In this document: one piece after another, positions 1 to 9,413 of the stretch
Layout: each line of letters opens with the position of its first letter
Position numbering within the stretch: the first letter of the stretch is position 1
Origin: Physocladia obscura
Taxonomy: Eukaryota; Chytridiomycota; Chytridiomycetes; Chytridiales; Chytriomycetaceae
Length of the DNA stretch: 15,185 nucleotides
Direction: 5' to 3'
Assembly: GCA_027596945.1 (NCBI GenBank)
Contig: JADGJH010000702.1
Coordinates: 1 to 15,185, forward strand
The notes under the pieces: generated by a model
Database searches by the model: none
Seen by the model: only the letters and a program-made list of their open reading frames with translations
What the model was told of the DNA's origin: nothing
Made by a program: the position numbers and the translations under genes

Positions 1-36
1 ATAATAATAATAATAATAATGATAATAATAATATAG
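1..36. repeat. ATA/TAA trinucleotide microsatellite
   Basis: The first 36 bases are an almost perfect run of ATA/TAA triplets, with one G interruption at position 21. It lies immediately downstream of the last readable exon of the minus-strand EST1-like gene, so it sits in either an intron or the 3' flank of that gene. It is truncated by the window edge. Confidence 0.9.
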
Positions 37-61
37 TAGCAAGAGACATAAGAAATTCCTA

Positions 62-1022
62 CCATTCTTGATCTGGATTCTTTATCCCAATAAGTAAACT
101 TCGAGCTGCTTCTAAAGCGCCGTCGACTCCCTCAAAGCTTGATCGCTGTTTTCCAAGGCATACCTCCAGATTCTTTCGAGCAGTGATAAATGGCTTCCGA
201 CAGCAAAGAGCACGAATATATAAATCAGCATATATAAGATCGGCGTGTTCTGTGGATGGCGGAACCGGGATGACTGCTAGTTGATTGAATGGGTTTCCAG
301 AAATTGGGACGAGTGTGTGCGCTAGATTGTAGTAAAACTGGGGACTCGGCGATGCATTCGGAGTTACGCTGTCTCTATATCGAGCTGAAAAAATATGAGA
401 AACTCTTCTGGAACAAAATCAAATCTCACCCAAATCGCCGAGATAAATTATCGACTGAAAGCAAGACATGACAATAGCGCCTTTATTGTCGTATTTCGTG
501 ATCGGAAAATTGTCTGCAGATATGCCAATCTGTGAAACAATTAGGAAAAAACAAGAAATATTGATCACACGTGTCTAACAAACCACAAACGAACGTAATG
601 CTTGATGCATTACGAATATCCGTATTACGCGCTTCAGCGAATGCGCTTCGGCAAGGCGGATGACGAGTCGCACATAGAAAAATATCGCATCGTCCAGAAA
701 CTCGCGGAATGCTGCCTGCGCAACGGTCAAAGCTGGCGCATTGCGATCTTTTTTTGCCGCTGTGATCTGTTCAGAAAATATAAATGTGTTTTTTAATTTC
801 GGTTATCCTGAGTTGGTTTTTTTTGTTCTATTCACCTCTGATCGGAATGTACCAATACGTGAGTAGTGATGCTTCCATAGCACTGTTTCAACTCCCCTTT
901 CGATCGCGAGTTCTAATGTTCGCGGATTTGATTTCGTTTATGCATATGTTTTTGGCCACGCGATCCAACGTGGACTCACTGTAATCACCCACAAGAAGCT
1001 CAGCCTGATTCTCACGGTCCAT
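62..1022 (-). CDS. EST1/SMG5-6-7 family protein (14-3-3-like/TPR domain), 5' part, 3' end outside or just at the window edge
   Basis: Proteins of this family bind phosphorylated UPF1 in nonsense-mediated decay (SMG5/6/7) or act at telomeres (Est1). Proposed exons on the minus strand are 1022-980, 912-836, 766-614, 529-430 and 384-about 63; all introns are GT-AG and all phases agree. The ATG at 1022 is the first after an in-frame TGA. The conceptual protein starts MDRENQAELLVGDY and shows family hallmarks in order: VLWKH (matching the LWxHxF segment), a VAQAAFREFLDDAIFFY helix, YLGDLARYRDS, FYYNLAHTLVP, GNPFNQLAVI and the ADLYIRALCCRKPFITARKNL helix pair. This order matches what I remember of human SMG7. 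About 230 residues are visible, far shorter than the family norm. Reading on gives TAG at 61-59, but that TAG overlaps a possible GTAGGA donor at 62, so the gene more likely continues to the left. Which paralogue it is (SMG5, SMG6, SMG7 or Est1) cannot be decided. The donor of the third intron could also be at 628 instead of 613. Confidence 0.8.
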
Positions 1023-1080
1023 TCTTTCTACAAATTTGGAAAATAATCAATTTTTTTTCTTCCTTCCACTGCCCTCACTG

Positions 1081-4000
1081 TCAGCTTTCATCATATGCAA
1101 TGGACTCGAGAACTCGAAACTCTCCTTCTTTCAGCAACGCATACATTCTCTGCTGCAGTATTCTTGAATCAGATGTAGGATATGGCACAGCTGTGATCAA
1201 CACAAATTCCTTTTTGTTTGGAACGTCCAAAAATATTCCCTCTGTGAATGTGATATTAATAGTGTTATAAAGTAGATAGCCGAATAAATAATAATAGTAG
1301 TAAAAACAGGAACAAACCATCATTAAGCAAGTCACACACAGCTTCCCGCTCCAAGATCCCTCGAATTTCACATGAAACAGTTTTTTCATCATTCAACTGA
1401 CTCAAAACCCTGTCGACCAGCGACAATTGCATTGGAAGTTTATACAAGACAGATTGAGAAAACCCAATCAAGTACTCCAGGTAGTTCAAATATTCCACAA
1501 ACTTTGATAAAGACGCCGCGAGCCCATCAGGGTAGCCCCAATTCAAACAAATAATTTGATTCGTTAAAGGTAAAACTTGTTTCGAAAGAGTTGGAATCTG
1601 AGAAACCAGTGGATTTGATACAATGGCGTCGTATGCTACAAAAAACAACGTCGGAAGCAAACTTAAAAAGAAAAACTGGTCAGCATTCTATAAAATATAA
1701 AAATGTTTAAAAAAAACTCAACTGGAAAAACAAATCATCAATTCCATTCATTGTCAGATCCTCCAAAAACAGAAAAACTTTTTCCCCTTCCTTTTCATAT
1801 TCAAACAGAGGCTTTTGTCGAGATGCAGGTATCCTCCGCGCTGCCAACCACAGTTCCTGCCATAAATTTCCAGGATCCATCATGCGCGCGCTTAGTTTTC
1901 CGCCATTGGGTGCCGAATCATTGATCTCCCAGTCTCGAGGCGAATGCCATCGCACAAAATCCTCCAGACTAGCACGTGGATTCGCAGCTTTAAAAGACTC
2001 CATGTCTGTTTGTTCCAAGTGTCAAATGAAAAAAATGAAAAAACAACTTGATTCAGTAGATTCAGCTCACCAGACTTCAACTGTCCAGTTTGCATCTTTG
2101 CTCGAATAGTTGTGGCCTCTTTGCTTGTCCCAAGTGCGAGTAAAACTCGTTCATGGTCAGCAATCATATCTTCAGTCATGACACCATTTTCCTGAACTTC
2201 AGGAACCATCATCAAAGCTCCCGTTGCAAAAATTTTCAGCCCGAGCTCTACTGGCCGCAAAGCACCTTCGGCAACATCTGGGTCGCCAATTTCAACAGCA
2301 GTGTACTTGTCGTCATCACTCTCACGGCTAAGAAAAATATCTAGCGGAAGTTTCACAAACGAGTCTCCTGCCAAACTTGAAACTCTGCGTTTTTTTTTTT
2401 CGTCTTCCAGAGTAGTGGGTATAGTCACGGCTGGACTTATGCTTCCAACGATAAAGCCGCTAGAATCATCTGAAAGCACGCTGGTTGAGTTTTGCTGATC
2501 ATTAGTGTCGCCAACGCTCTTTGACTTCAATAATTCACCATTTTGCTGCTTTGTGGGAGAAATGATATGAAACGACTTAAAATCACTTTGCGGCGGCCGA
2601 TGCGGAAGGCTAGACTTTTTGGAAACGCGGATTGTGGTTGGAATTTTCGGAATATCCTGAAAATCAAGTGAGTCGAAGAATAAGTCAGTATCTTCATTGT
2701 CAACTGAAGCTTCATCGACATCAACTGAGTATTCATTCGTTACGAGATCATCGGCGTCAATATCTGACGACTTATGGTTGAAGCCAGATCCTTTGGCGTC
2801 CAAGCTTCCTAGAGGCGGCGAAAAGTCTTCCCAGCTTTTGTCACTATTCCAGCTTTCTCCGTACGGATAGCTTTGCCGTTTTCGTTGCTCATATTGATTC
2901 CCGTTGAATTTTGAGGAATGTGCCTGACTTCCGGATCCATTCATGACTATGGGTATTGATTTTTCCTCTGTTTCATACCATCCGTTTTTCCCAATCACTC
3001 CATCCTCGCCAACAGCAGAATTCATGACTCCATTCAAAAATCTAGCTCCAATCGAAAGCAAACTTTCTTCTTCCTCAGCAAGACCATTATTTCCACTGTG
3101 CTGCCCAACAGCATCCACAACTTCAACATCAAAACTCCCTGCCATAGTTTTACTTGACGGATCTATTGTTACTGTTGCATCCTGAGTTTTCTGTTGTTTC
3201 CGTGCCATTGCAGCCGCTTGTCGCTTTCGTTTCATGCAATACCCGAGCATGGCAATTTTCTGACCTAGTATCCCATCACGCAAGTCAACGCCGAAATCTT
3301 CGACATAAGATTTTTTTAGTGTCGACTCGGTGTCTAAACCACACAAATCCCATCTTGCACGTAATTCGCGCACAAAAGCGGGCCATAATTTGCTGATTGT
3401 AATGCTGTTTGTAGTTTGGCCGTAATGCGACTGCTGCTGATGCTGTTGTGTCGAAATTAGTGAAAGGATATGGCTGCATAGACGCCATAGGGGGGAATCA
3501 AAGGCAGCACATGCCGGGAACTTCGCGCGGGCGATAGCGCTAATTGTACGAAGAGACGATTCCGGGTCTTTTCGAGGTATTTTCGGGTCAAGAGTAAAAG
3601 TTCCAGGGTCGGGATATTTCGAATTTGCTGAAGCGTTTGAGAATATGTGTTCCGGGAGCGTGTTCGCGTTGAATTGGAACTGATTGATGTTTGGAATGAG
3701 ATTTGGATTTGTTGCGGCTACTGAATCTTGGATTGTACTTGCGGCAGCGGCTGCAATTCGTGTAATCAAGCTGGATTGTGGAATTTTTGAACCTGTTTGG
3801 TACGTCACCGATGAGTTTGCACGAGGGCGACTATTATGAAGCCGATTTGTTGCTGAATCTGAAAATTCGTTATTTTTAATCTGCTTTTGATCAGAAATAT
3901 CAGCAGATTCAAACGGCGAAAAATGTGCATATTGTTTTTCAGGAGAAAATATTGATGATGATTTTTGGCTTGAAGGAAGATCGATCCAAGTTTGCAAAAT

Positions 4001-5298
4001 ATTCGACATGGTATTATACAAATATCCGTGACCAAAAGTGTCATGTTTTTGCTTGAAGCATGTCAAGGTCCATACAGATGAGTTTTCTGCGCTATTCCTC
4101 AAATCAGTTCCATTATTAAGATAGTCAGAACAAATAGATTCATTAAAGAAAGATTCTAGGCACACAGATAATATTGGATCTGTATTAGATCCAACTGGAA
4201 CTTGACCAGATATATGATGTGAAATAATTCGCAAAGGATCATAGTAGTAACCAATACTCTTCGATACAGAGAAATCCAAAAAATAGGAAAATGTTGCAGT
4301 AGCCGAAACATTTATGATATCGATTTTTTCGGGTGGCAAAAATCCACTTCGCAAGCGTTCCAAAAACAAATTTTTGAGACCCAGTAAATTCGAGTGATGA
4401 GAAGGAATAAATGCCGAATGTATCATGCGAAATCTGGTGAACACGGATTTTGATTCAAGGGCATATCTGTTCAGCAAAAATTTCAGATTAGCGTCGGGAG
4501 ACTCTGCATGTGACGAAATCTGCGGCCCCGAATAGACAGGAACGAAGAAATTTGAATTGCTGATCTCAGACGAAGAAACCCCCGGCGAAAGCATGAGGCC
4601 TGAATAAAGTCGACGCCATGCAGATGAAGTGGCAACAAAGATTGCTGCCTGTCAAAATATATTTTAATTCAATATACATTAAAAAAAAATTGTATACGAA
4701 CAGTCAGAGTGGAGGTACTTCCACGCAAAGCAAGTTGGGCAGCAGACATGAGCAGTTTTTCTGAATCCCAATCGAATGACGTGGGAGTATTTCCCTCAGA
4801 CACGGGAGTGATAACAAGCACGGCAAGATTCGGCAGGAAAACGCCACAGTCACTGTTGTGCGGATTTGGTTTGCTACTGTTGGAATAGTGATTGGAGTTT
4901 ACGAAGCCGGCCCACCGCAGAATTTCAGAGTGGAGAAGTTCGTCGCGATTATAAGAAGAACCAAGAAGAATTGATGTGACACTTGCACGACGGGCGCCGA
5001 CGGAAACAACAACGCGGCCAGCACAGTTGGTGCGGCGATGTTGTTCAGACACGCGTTCGGACATGGTCATGTGACTCAGACCCAGCAGTGCCTCCTCTAG
5101 CACGTGCGCAACCCGCTCGACATCGCCTGCAACTGTGTAGTCAACCATCTCAAACACACTCTCGCCATCATTGCCGTCATTGCCGTCATTGTTTTCACCT
5201 TCACCTTCGCTGTCGTCTACTTCTCGTTCGCTTCCATCGTGGCTTTCTTGTTTGAGTTTTGCGTCAAACTCCCCAAAACTGCTGTGGCTTTGGTGCAT
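1081..5298 (-). CDS. RAB3GAP1: Rab3 GTPase-activating protein catalytic subunit (RAB3GAP1-like)
   Basis: This is the catalytic subunit of the Rab3GAP complex, which with RAB3GAP2 stimulates GTP hydrolysis on Rab3, acts as a GEF for Rab18, and functions in membrane traffic and autophagy. Exons on the minus strand: 5298-4698, 4644-2071, 2005-1723, 1661-1318 and 1241-1081. Introns are 53, 65, 61 and 76 nt, all GT-AG and phase-consistent, giving about 1320 residues. Hallmarks, compared with remembered human sequence: VFEMVDYTVAGDVERV near the N terminus; VPIFVATSSAWRRLYSG across intron 1; LWPAFVRELRARWD; MTEDMIADHERVLLALGTS; then MESFKAANPRASLEDFVRW and HSPRDW in exon 3. The SPRD arginine (about residue 1082) appears to correspond to the human catalytic Arg728. 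The C-terminal segment contains EFVLITAVPYP and LQQRMYALL. It is about 340 residues longer than the human protein, from an acidic N-terminal leader and low-complexity Ser/Asn/Asp stretches in exon 2. The start at 5298 is the first ATG in the exon frame; upstream lies transposon-derived sequence. Confidence 0.93.
5164..5196 (-). repeat. 9-bp tandem repeat coding for Asn-Asp-Gly units in RAB3GAP1
   Basis: Within exon 1 of RAB3GAP1 the minus strand carries about three near-identical 9-bp units encoding NDGNDGNDG, inside an acidic leader that precedes the first conserved segment (VFEMVDY). Human RAB3GAP1 has only about ten residues before the corresponding FEITDF, so this leader is a lineage-specific extension that has probably grown by slippage. 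Confidence 0.7.
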
Positions 5299-5320
5299 TC
5301 TTTTTCTTTTTCTTGTTACA

Positions 5321-5775
5321 GTTGTTATTGGGAAGTACAAACCGGAGCAATTGGTATTTGCTGAAGAAGCGGCTGTGAACAAAAAGACATTGGAGCATCA
5401 CTGGGACTATACATGGGCTGGACTTTGGGCAGAGCATGTTGGTCCATTGTGTGTAGGAAAGGAGATTCACTGGTAAGTGATCTGTGTTTAAAGAGCTATT
5501 TTCCAATCTCTGTCAATCTCAAAGCACTGAAAGCTGATAATTTTCTGGAGTTTCTACAAGAATAATTGGTATACTATTAGTTTTTGTGGCTCTATTGATT
5601 TTATATATATTTTAGTTACCACAAATGAACCCATTCACTGCAAATGAAAGTATGCTTGTTATCAATAATGCAAAAATTCACAAAGACCCAAGAGTTCAAC
5701 TAGTGTGTGATGAACCTGGAATTCACTTAATTTTTCTCTCTTCTTGTTCCCTGATTTGAATCCAGTAAGTTGCCA
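5321..5775 (+). mobile_element. Decayed Tc1/mariner-type DDE transposase relic
   Basis: Three consecutive plus-strand segments read, in three different frames, as a DDE-superfamily transposase core. Segment 5330-5473 contains KYKPEQLVFAEEAAVN, which resembles the EQLVFxDESAVN block around the first catalytic Asp, then EHVGPLCVGKEIHW. Segment 5479-5562 ends LKADNFLEFLQE before a TAA that was probably CAA. Segment 5616-5756 contains LPQMNPF, SMLVINNAKIH (family norm VMDNAxIH), CDEPGIHLIFL and then a one-base-shifted remnant of the YSPDLNP block. Between the last two segments lies a perfect 47-nt GT-AG intron (5569-5615), so the ancestral element had introns of local size. The first two catalytic acids are altered (D to E and D to N), and stops and frameshifts are present, so the element is inactive. 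The N-terminal DNA-binding part is missing, cut off at the boundary with RAB3GAP1. No terminal inverted repeats were recognised. Confidence 0.75.
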
Positions 5776-6617
5776 ACAGAAACAACAGTGATTAAAACTA
5801 CCTAATTTCTAGAAAAATCTCACAACAGATTGAACAAAGTTTTTTCATGTAAAAAACTATTTGTTCAGAAATAAAGAGCGCTTACAGCATGAAAATGCCA
5901 AATGCAACTTATAAAGCTTGTATGTCAATTGACAAAAAATTGGCTTAAGCTTGTTTTTCTCATACAAATTATATTTGACTGTGCTAATAAAAAGTCAATG
6001 TTACTTCTATTTTTATTTTTGTGAATTGAACAAATAAAACATGCCATTCAAAATTTTAGATTTTGTCATGGATCACAAAAAATATCAATAAAATAAGTAT
6101 TACAATTTCTAATCATGATATTTGTCAAGAAAAAGTGAGGTTTTGTGGCATGAAAGTTGGATATCGCTGAATTTGTCGAATTTAATTAAATAGCTTGAGG
6201 TGTATCATTAAATTGTGGATTTATTTGTATGAAAATATTTATTTTAAAGTAAAAATTGGCACAAGCTTTCGCATAGCTGTTGCAAATTTGACAACTTGTA
6301 AATATTAAAGGCGTAACAATGAAACAATTATACAGAAGGACTTGAGAAAGTCATGTGATGTAATTTTTTATTGGGAGATTGGTCAAAAAGTAATTGCACA
6401 ATCTGTTTCCACATGTTTGGAAACAAAATTTCTTATTCAGTTTTTCTTGTGTCCTGATTTTTTTTTAATAAGTAAACTTCAAAAAAAAAGGTATCAGTGG
6501 CTGCAAGACCGATATAAGTTAAAATTGCAGATCAAAATAAACTCATAAAAAAACATGAACGAATCAAATAAATAGACACGAAAGTAATTTACAAACAGAC
6601 CTGAAGAAAATTAGTTG
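5776..6617. other. AT-rich intergenic DNA without recognised genes
   Basis: About 0.84 kb of strongly AT-rich sequence. It contains only short open frames that match nothing I recognise, an imperfect inverted repeat (listed separately) and several poly-T/poly-A runs. It follows directly on the transposase relic and may include further unrecognisable remains of that element, such as its 3' part and terminus. I see no convincing tRNA or other RNA gene here. Confidence 0.6.
5831..5867. repeat. Imperfect inverted repeat (potential hairpin)
   Basis: The arm at 5831-5845 (TGAACAAAGTTTTTT) pairs with 5851-5867 (AAAAAACTATTTGTTCA), leaving a loop of about five bases and a one- or two-base bulge. It lies about 60 bp past the transposase relic. 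It could be a fragment of a small inverted-repeat element or chance pairing in AT-rich DNA. Confidence 0.5.
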
Positions 6618-7021
6618 ATGATGGGAAAGCAAATGCAGCAGATGATTCGGGTGCAGTGGCAGAATTTGAATCGAGAAACAGAGGGTGAATTCTATTTAGA
6701 AAAGATCTAGGCAAGCTCTTCATCACAAAGCCTCGCTTCTTAACTACAGTGAAAACAAACAAACGGGTTTTTTTCAAATATGACGCATACAGTCGACAAA
6801 GTTTCGTGTGCTCAAACCACTATTGCCATTGCAATCACAACCGTTCTTCGCTGCGCCGCTTCACTTCATTGTGTGCCCATTCTCCGTCTTCTTCGTCCAA
6901 ATCGCTGGTTGCCGAATGGGAGGATGAATCCAACTCTAAGAGTTTTCATAAAACTGGCACTGCTCTCGATTCGGCAACTATCTCAAATCGAAATTTCAAA
7001 GCACTACTTTTCAGTACTTAA
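6618..7021 (+). CDS. Possible small two-exon gene of unknown function
   Basis: Exon 6618-6684 begins ATGATG and codes 22 residues rich in Met and Gln (MMGKQMQQMIRVQW). A 65-nt GT-AG intron (6685-6749; donor GTGAAT, branch-like CTTAAC, acceptor TACAG) joins in phase to exon 6750-7021, which contains KRVFFKYDAYSRQSFVC, a Cys/His-rich stretch (CSNHYCHC), a Ser-rich run and a C-terminal half around EWEDESNSK. The predicted product is 112 residues. I recognise no family. Support is the in-phase intron with signals like those of the confident genes and a plausible exon composition. Against it: a competing plus-strand frame (6780-7070, 96 aa) and a minus-strand frame (6589-6777) are also open. The stop lies 64 bp from the stop of the convergent PDI-like gene. 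Confidence 0.35.
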
Positions 7022-7085
7022 AGATGGGCTGGCAGTTTACAAAGTGGCTATCAAAGCTTTGTTTGAATAGATTGCATCTCTTTTC

Positions 7086-9413
7086 TCAATCTTGCTTATT
7101 CAAGGGTTTTCGTTCCTCACCACCCACTTCAGGCTCCGAGAGAAGATAAAGTACAAGACTAACAACAAGCACAACACCCCCAAGCACAATAATAAGTGGA
7201 TGCCGGGCGGCAAAATCAAGTATTGGCCGCACTACAGCCTCAACTTTTTTAAAAAACGCTCCAGTCCATCCATTGATATGTACCCCCTTCAATTTTCCCG
7301 CAACAACCAATTCAACACTCTCCACAATAGCTCCTTTATCCAATACCAGCTCTTTACCATTCTTATCCAGCTTATACAATGTTTCCTCCTTTGGATCGAT
7401 GATTAAAATCTTAGGCAATGTGTCGGCATTCTTAATACCAAACACTTTACTGACGTAATCTGCTTTCGCAACGCCGTCGAGCCAAGCAAATACAACATTG
7501 ATTTTTGTTTCTGTCGCAATTGGCAATTGTCCCCATTCACGCGCCGCATGTCTGAGGATATTAATTTTGGCTGAATCGCTATTGCCTTTGAATATCCCAA
7601 GAACAACTAGTTTTTCGCTATCGGCGGATTGCTGAATACCCATAATTTCGCGACTGTTTGCGTCGTTTAGTTGTGGGACGAGTGCGTGCTTGTTGTCGAG
7701 AATCCATGTTCGCAGCCAGATTTGCTTTATGTATATCAAAAGTAATCAAAAAATTATACAGCAACTTGGATACATCAAAACGAAATAGAAAAAAAAAGTC
7801 AATAGGTTACTTACGTTATCAAGGCTTGTGAATGGAGTCAATGGTAGGTTATAAACTTTTTGATCCATTCCTCCATCCTTTGTAGAGATAAAAAGCGGGA
7901 AGCTGTCTTTCTTGGACTCAGGGATTCTAAAAGTCTTGGCGGCAGTCTTGTAGTCAGGTGTGATATAAATCGGAACGAGATTTTGCACAGACTGTGCAAC
8001 TTTGAATAAATTGTACTTTTTTGTTTTTTAAACTTTAGACAACATCGTTAATGAATAAACCATGGTTACCAAAGCATCATCTGAGATTATTTCGGGATTA
8101 TATACATAAAACATAGCCACATCTTTCGCCTTGAGTGTCTTTTTGATGTCGTACCCAGTTACAATTGAGACAGGATGACTAAACAGAAAAACGTAAGAAA
8201 TTCAGATTAGTGTTGTTGTTATTCGCTTTTCTCTCCTTAAACCTATTGAACCCATCCGCAAAAGCCTTTAGAGCTTCCAAACTCCGTCTGCCCGTATAAT
8301 CCACAACCCCAAGTGCCCCAAAAATCATCTTCAAACTCGGATAGCCCCGAATCCCAAACTTTGTGCAAATACTCGATTCAACGGTACAATCAACTTCACC
8401 AATATTAGTTTTATGATGCAACATTGCAGCCAAATCCTCCCACACTGGCGCGAGCTGTTTGCAATGGCCGCACCACGGTGCGTAAAATTTGATAAAGTAT
8501 GGCGCTGTGGCGGTCTGTGTTGCGAACGTGGAAGATTTCAGGATTGTGTTTTCGCCGCGTGGGTTGATTGGGACACTGGGTTTGTTGAGTTTGGCTAATA
8601 GAGAGTGGGCGTGGGTGATGGCAAGTTCGAATGACTCGACGATGTTTGCGGGGAGAAGAGGTAAAGTTTTTTGGTATTCGGAAATATATGCTGACACTGC
8701 GTCGATGTTGTTTGTTGATCTTCCGAATTCCTCACGGTACACTCCTTGGTGGTAGCTTTTGATGATTGAAAAAAAGTTAAATAAATGTTTAAAATATGAA
8801 AATAATAATAATAAAATGACCGATTACATTCGTAACGTGGGAAATCGATGTAAAGTTGGCAAAACAGATGTGCAAAAGGCTTCATTCATACTATTAATGG
8901 ATAAAGTAATAATAACATAAAAACAGAAGCCAAACTCACTCAGATGTTCGATGCAGTCGACTTTAGCCATTTTCAAACCACGCTGAAGAAACTCTTCTTC
9001 CATTTCGTTTTGTAGTTGGAGCCACTTCGGTGTAAAACTGAACGGAAAAGAATTTGAGTATTGTGCTGAAACCGCAAATCAACTACAATCATATTCATTA
9101 CGCAATACAATGCCCACAGGTTTGAAGCCCTTTTGGTAACGAAATAATTTTGATCAATCGACGCACAGATGATTAGCGCAAATAACGCTTTCATAGTACC
9201 GAAAAAGATGAACCAATCGCCACCGCCTTTCACGGTACCGTTGCTATCGAAATTGAACGGTGCCAAATACGCAATGCCTGTATCCGTCTCTACAAGTTCG
9301 AGCTCATTATTTTTGTCGTTATTGCTGTCAATATTGACGTTGCTTCGCGCATTGCTGCCAAAGATAGTCAGCGCAAGAACGAACTGGAAGAACACGACAA
9401 TTTGTGTTTTCAT
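7086..9413 (-). CDS. Membrane-anchored protein disulfide isomerase with two CGHC thioredoxin domains (TMX3/PDI-like)
   Basis: This predicted ER enzyme forms or isomerises disulfides in secretory proteins. Exons on the minus strand: 9413-9200, 9129-9102, 9037-8940, 8879-8828, 8755-8243, 8178-8061, 7991-7815 and 7724-7086; all introns are GT-AG with matching phases, giving about 612 residues. A signal peptide (MKTQIVVFFQFVLALTIFG) is followed by a first thioredoxin domain with WFIFFGLQTCGHCIAFTPKW (cysteines about 76 and 79), KVDC and HRFPTLRIYHQG. A second domain has FIKFYAPWCGHCKQLAPVW (cysteines about 226 and 229), EVDC and GIRGYPSLK. Two degenerate thioredoxin-fold regions without CxxC follow, then a transmembrane helix (about 576-595, LIIVLGGVVLVVSLVLYLL) and a 17-residue tail ending KPLNKQD. 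The topology resembles TMX3, but TMX3 has a single CxxC-bearing domain and a KKxx-type tail; here the tail has only one Lys at -3. The donor of intron 6 could be at 8069 instead of 8060, removing three residues. The start codon is 32 nt downstream of the ACAD8-like stop. Confidence 0.92.
9102..9129 (-). other. 28-nt microexon encoding the first CGHC active site
   Basis: The exon runs between an acceptor CAAAAG (9131-9130) and a donor GTAATG (starting at 9101). It contributes the last two bases of a Gly codon, eight whole codons (LQTCGHCI) and the first two bases of the next codon. Reading through without splicing destroys the motif. Splicing restores the exact nine-residue spacing from the domain Trp-Phe to the first Cys seen in ordinary thioredoxin domains, which is the main reason for accepting it. 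Confidence 0.85.

Noticed and set aside
1..36. Possible CRISPR or telomeric repeat at the window start
   Set aside because: It is a simple ATA/TAA microsatellite in a eukaryotic sequence; there are no spacers and no G-rich telomeric unit.
602..796. 64-codon plus-strand open frame
   Set aside because: It is the complement of exon 3 of the EST1-like gene, whose minus-strand frame matches the family motifs and splices in phase.
1662..1722. Alternative acceptor TATAG (exon starting at 1687) for RAB3GAP1 intron 3
   Set aside because: The phase does not fit any available donor; the acceptor at 1662 gives FHLLPTLFF matching the human RHLLPCVIH region.
4645..4698. Alternative acceptor four bases upstream (exon starting at 4648) for RAB3GAP1 intron 1
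   Set aside because: It gives the wrong phase and an early stop; the acceptor at 4645 restores VPIFVATSSAWRRLY in line with the human protein.
5299..5506. Minus-strand open frames upstream of the RAB3GAP1 ATG, including a 5' extension of exon 1
   Set aside because: These are antisense to the transposase relic; the extension starts at a non-ATG codon and is not needed, because 5298 is an ATG with a purine at -3.
6589..6777. Minus-strand open frame (MKSLPRSFLNRIHPLF...) resembling a mitochondrial presequence followed by a donor
   Set aside because: No following exon could be found on the minus strand between 6590 and 5500, and the overlapping plus-strand two-exon model joins in phase.
6780..7070. 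96-codon plus-strand frame starting with a good ATG
   Set aside because: It overlaps the proposed small gene in another frame. It has no spliced upstream exon and no recognised motif, though it cannot be excluded fully.
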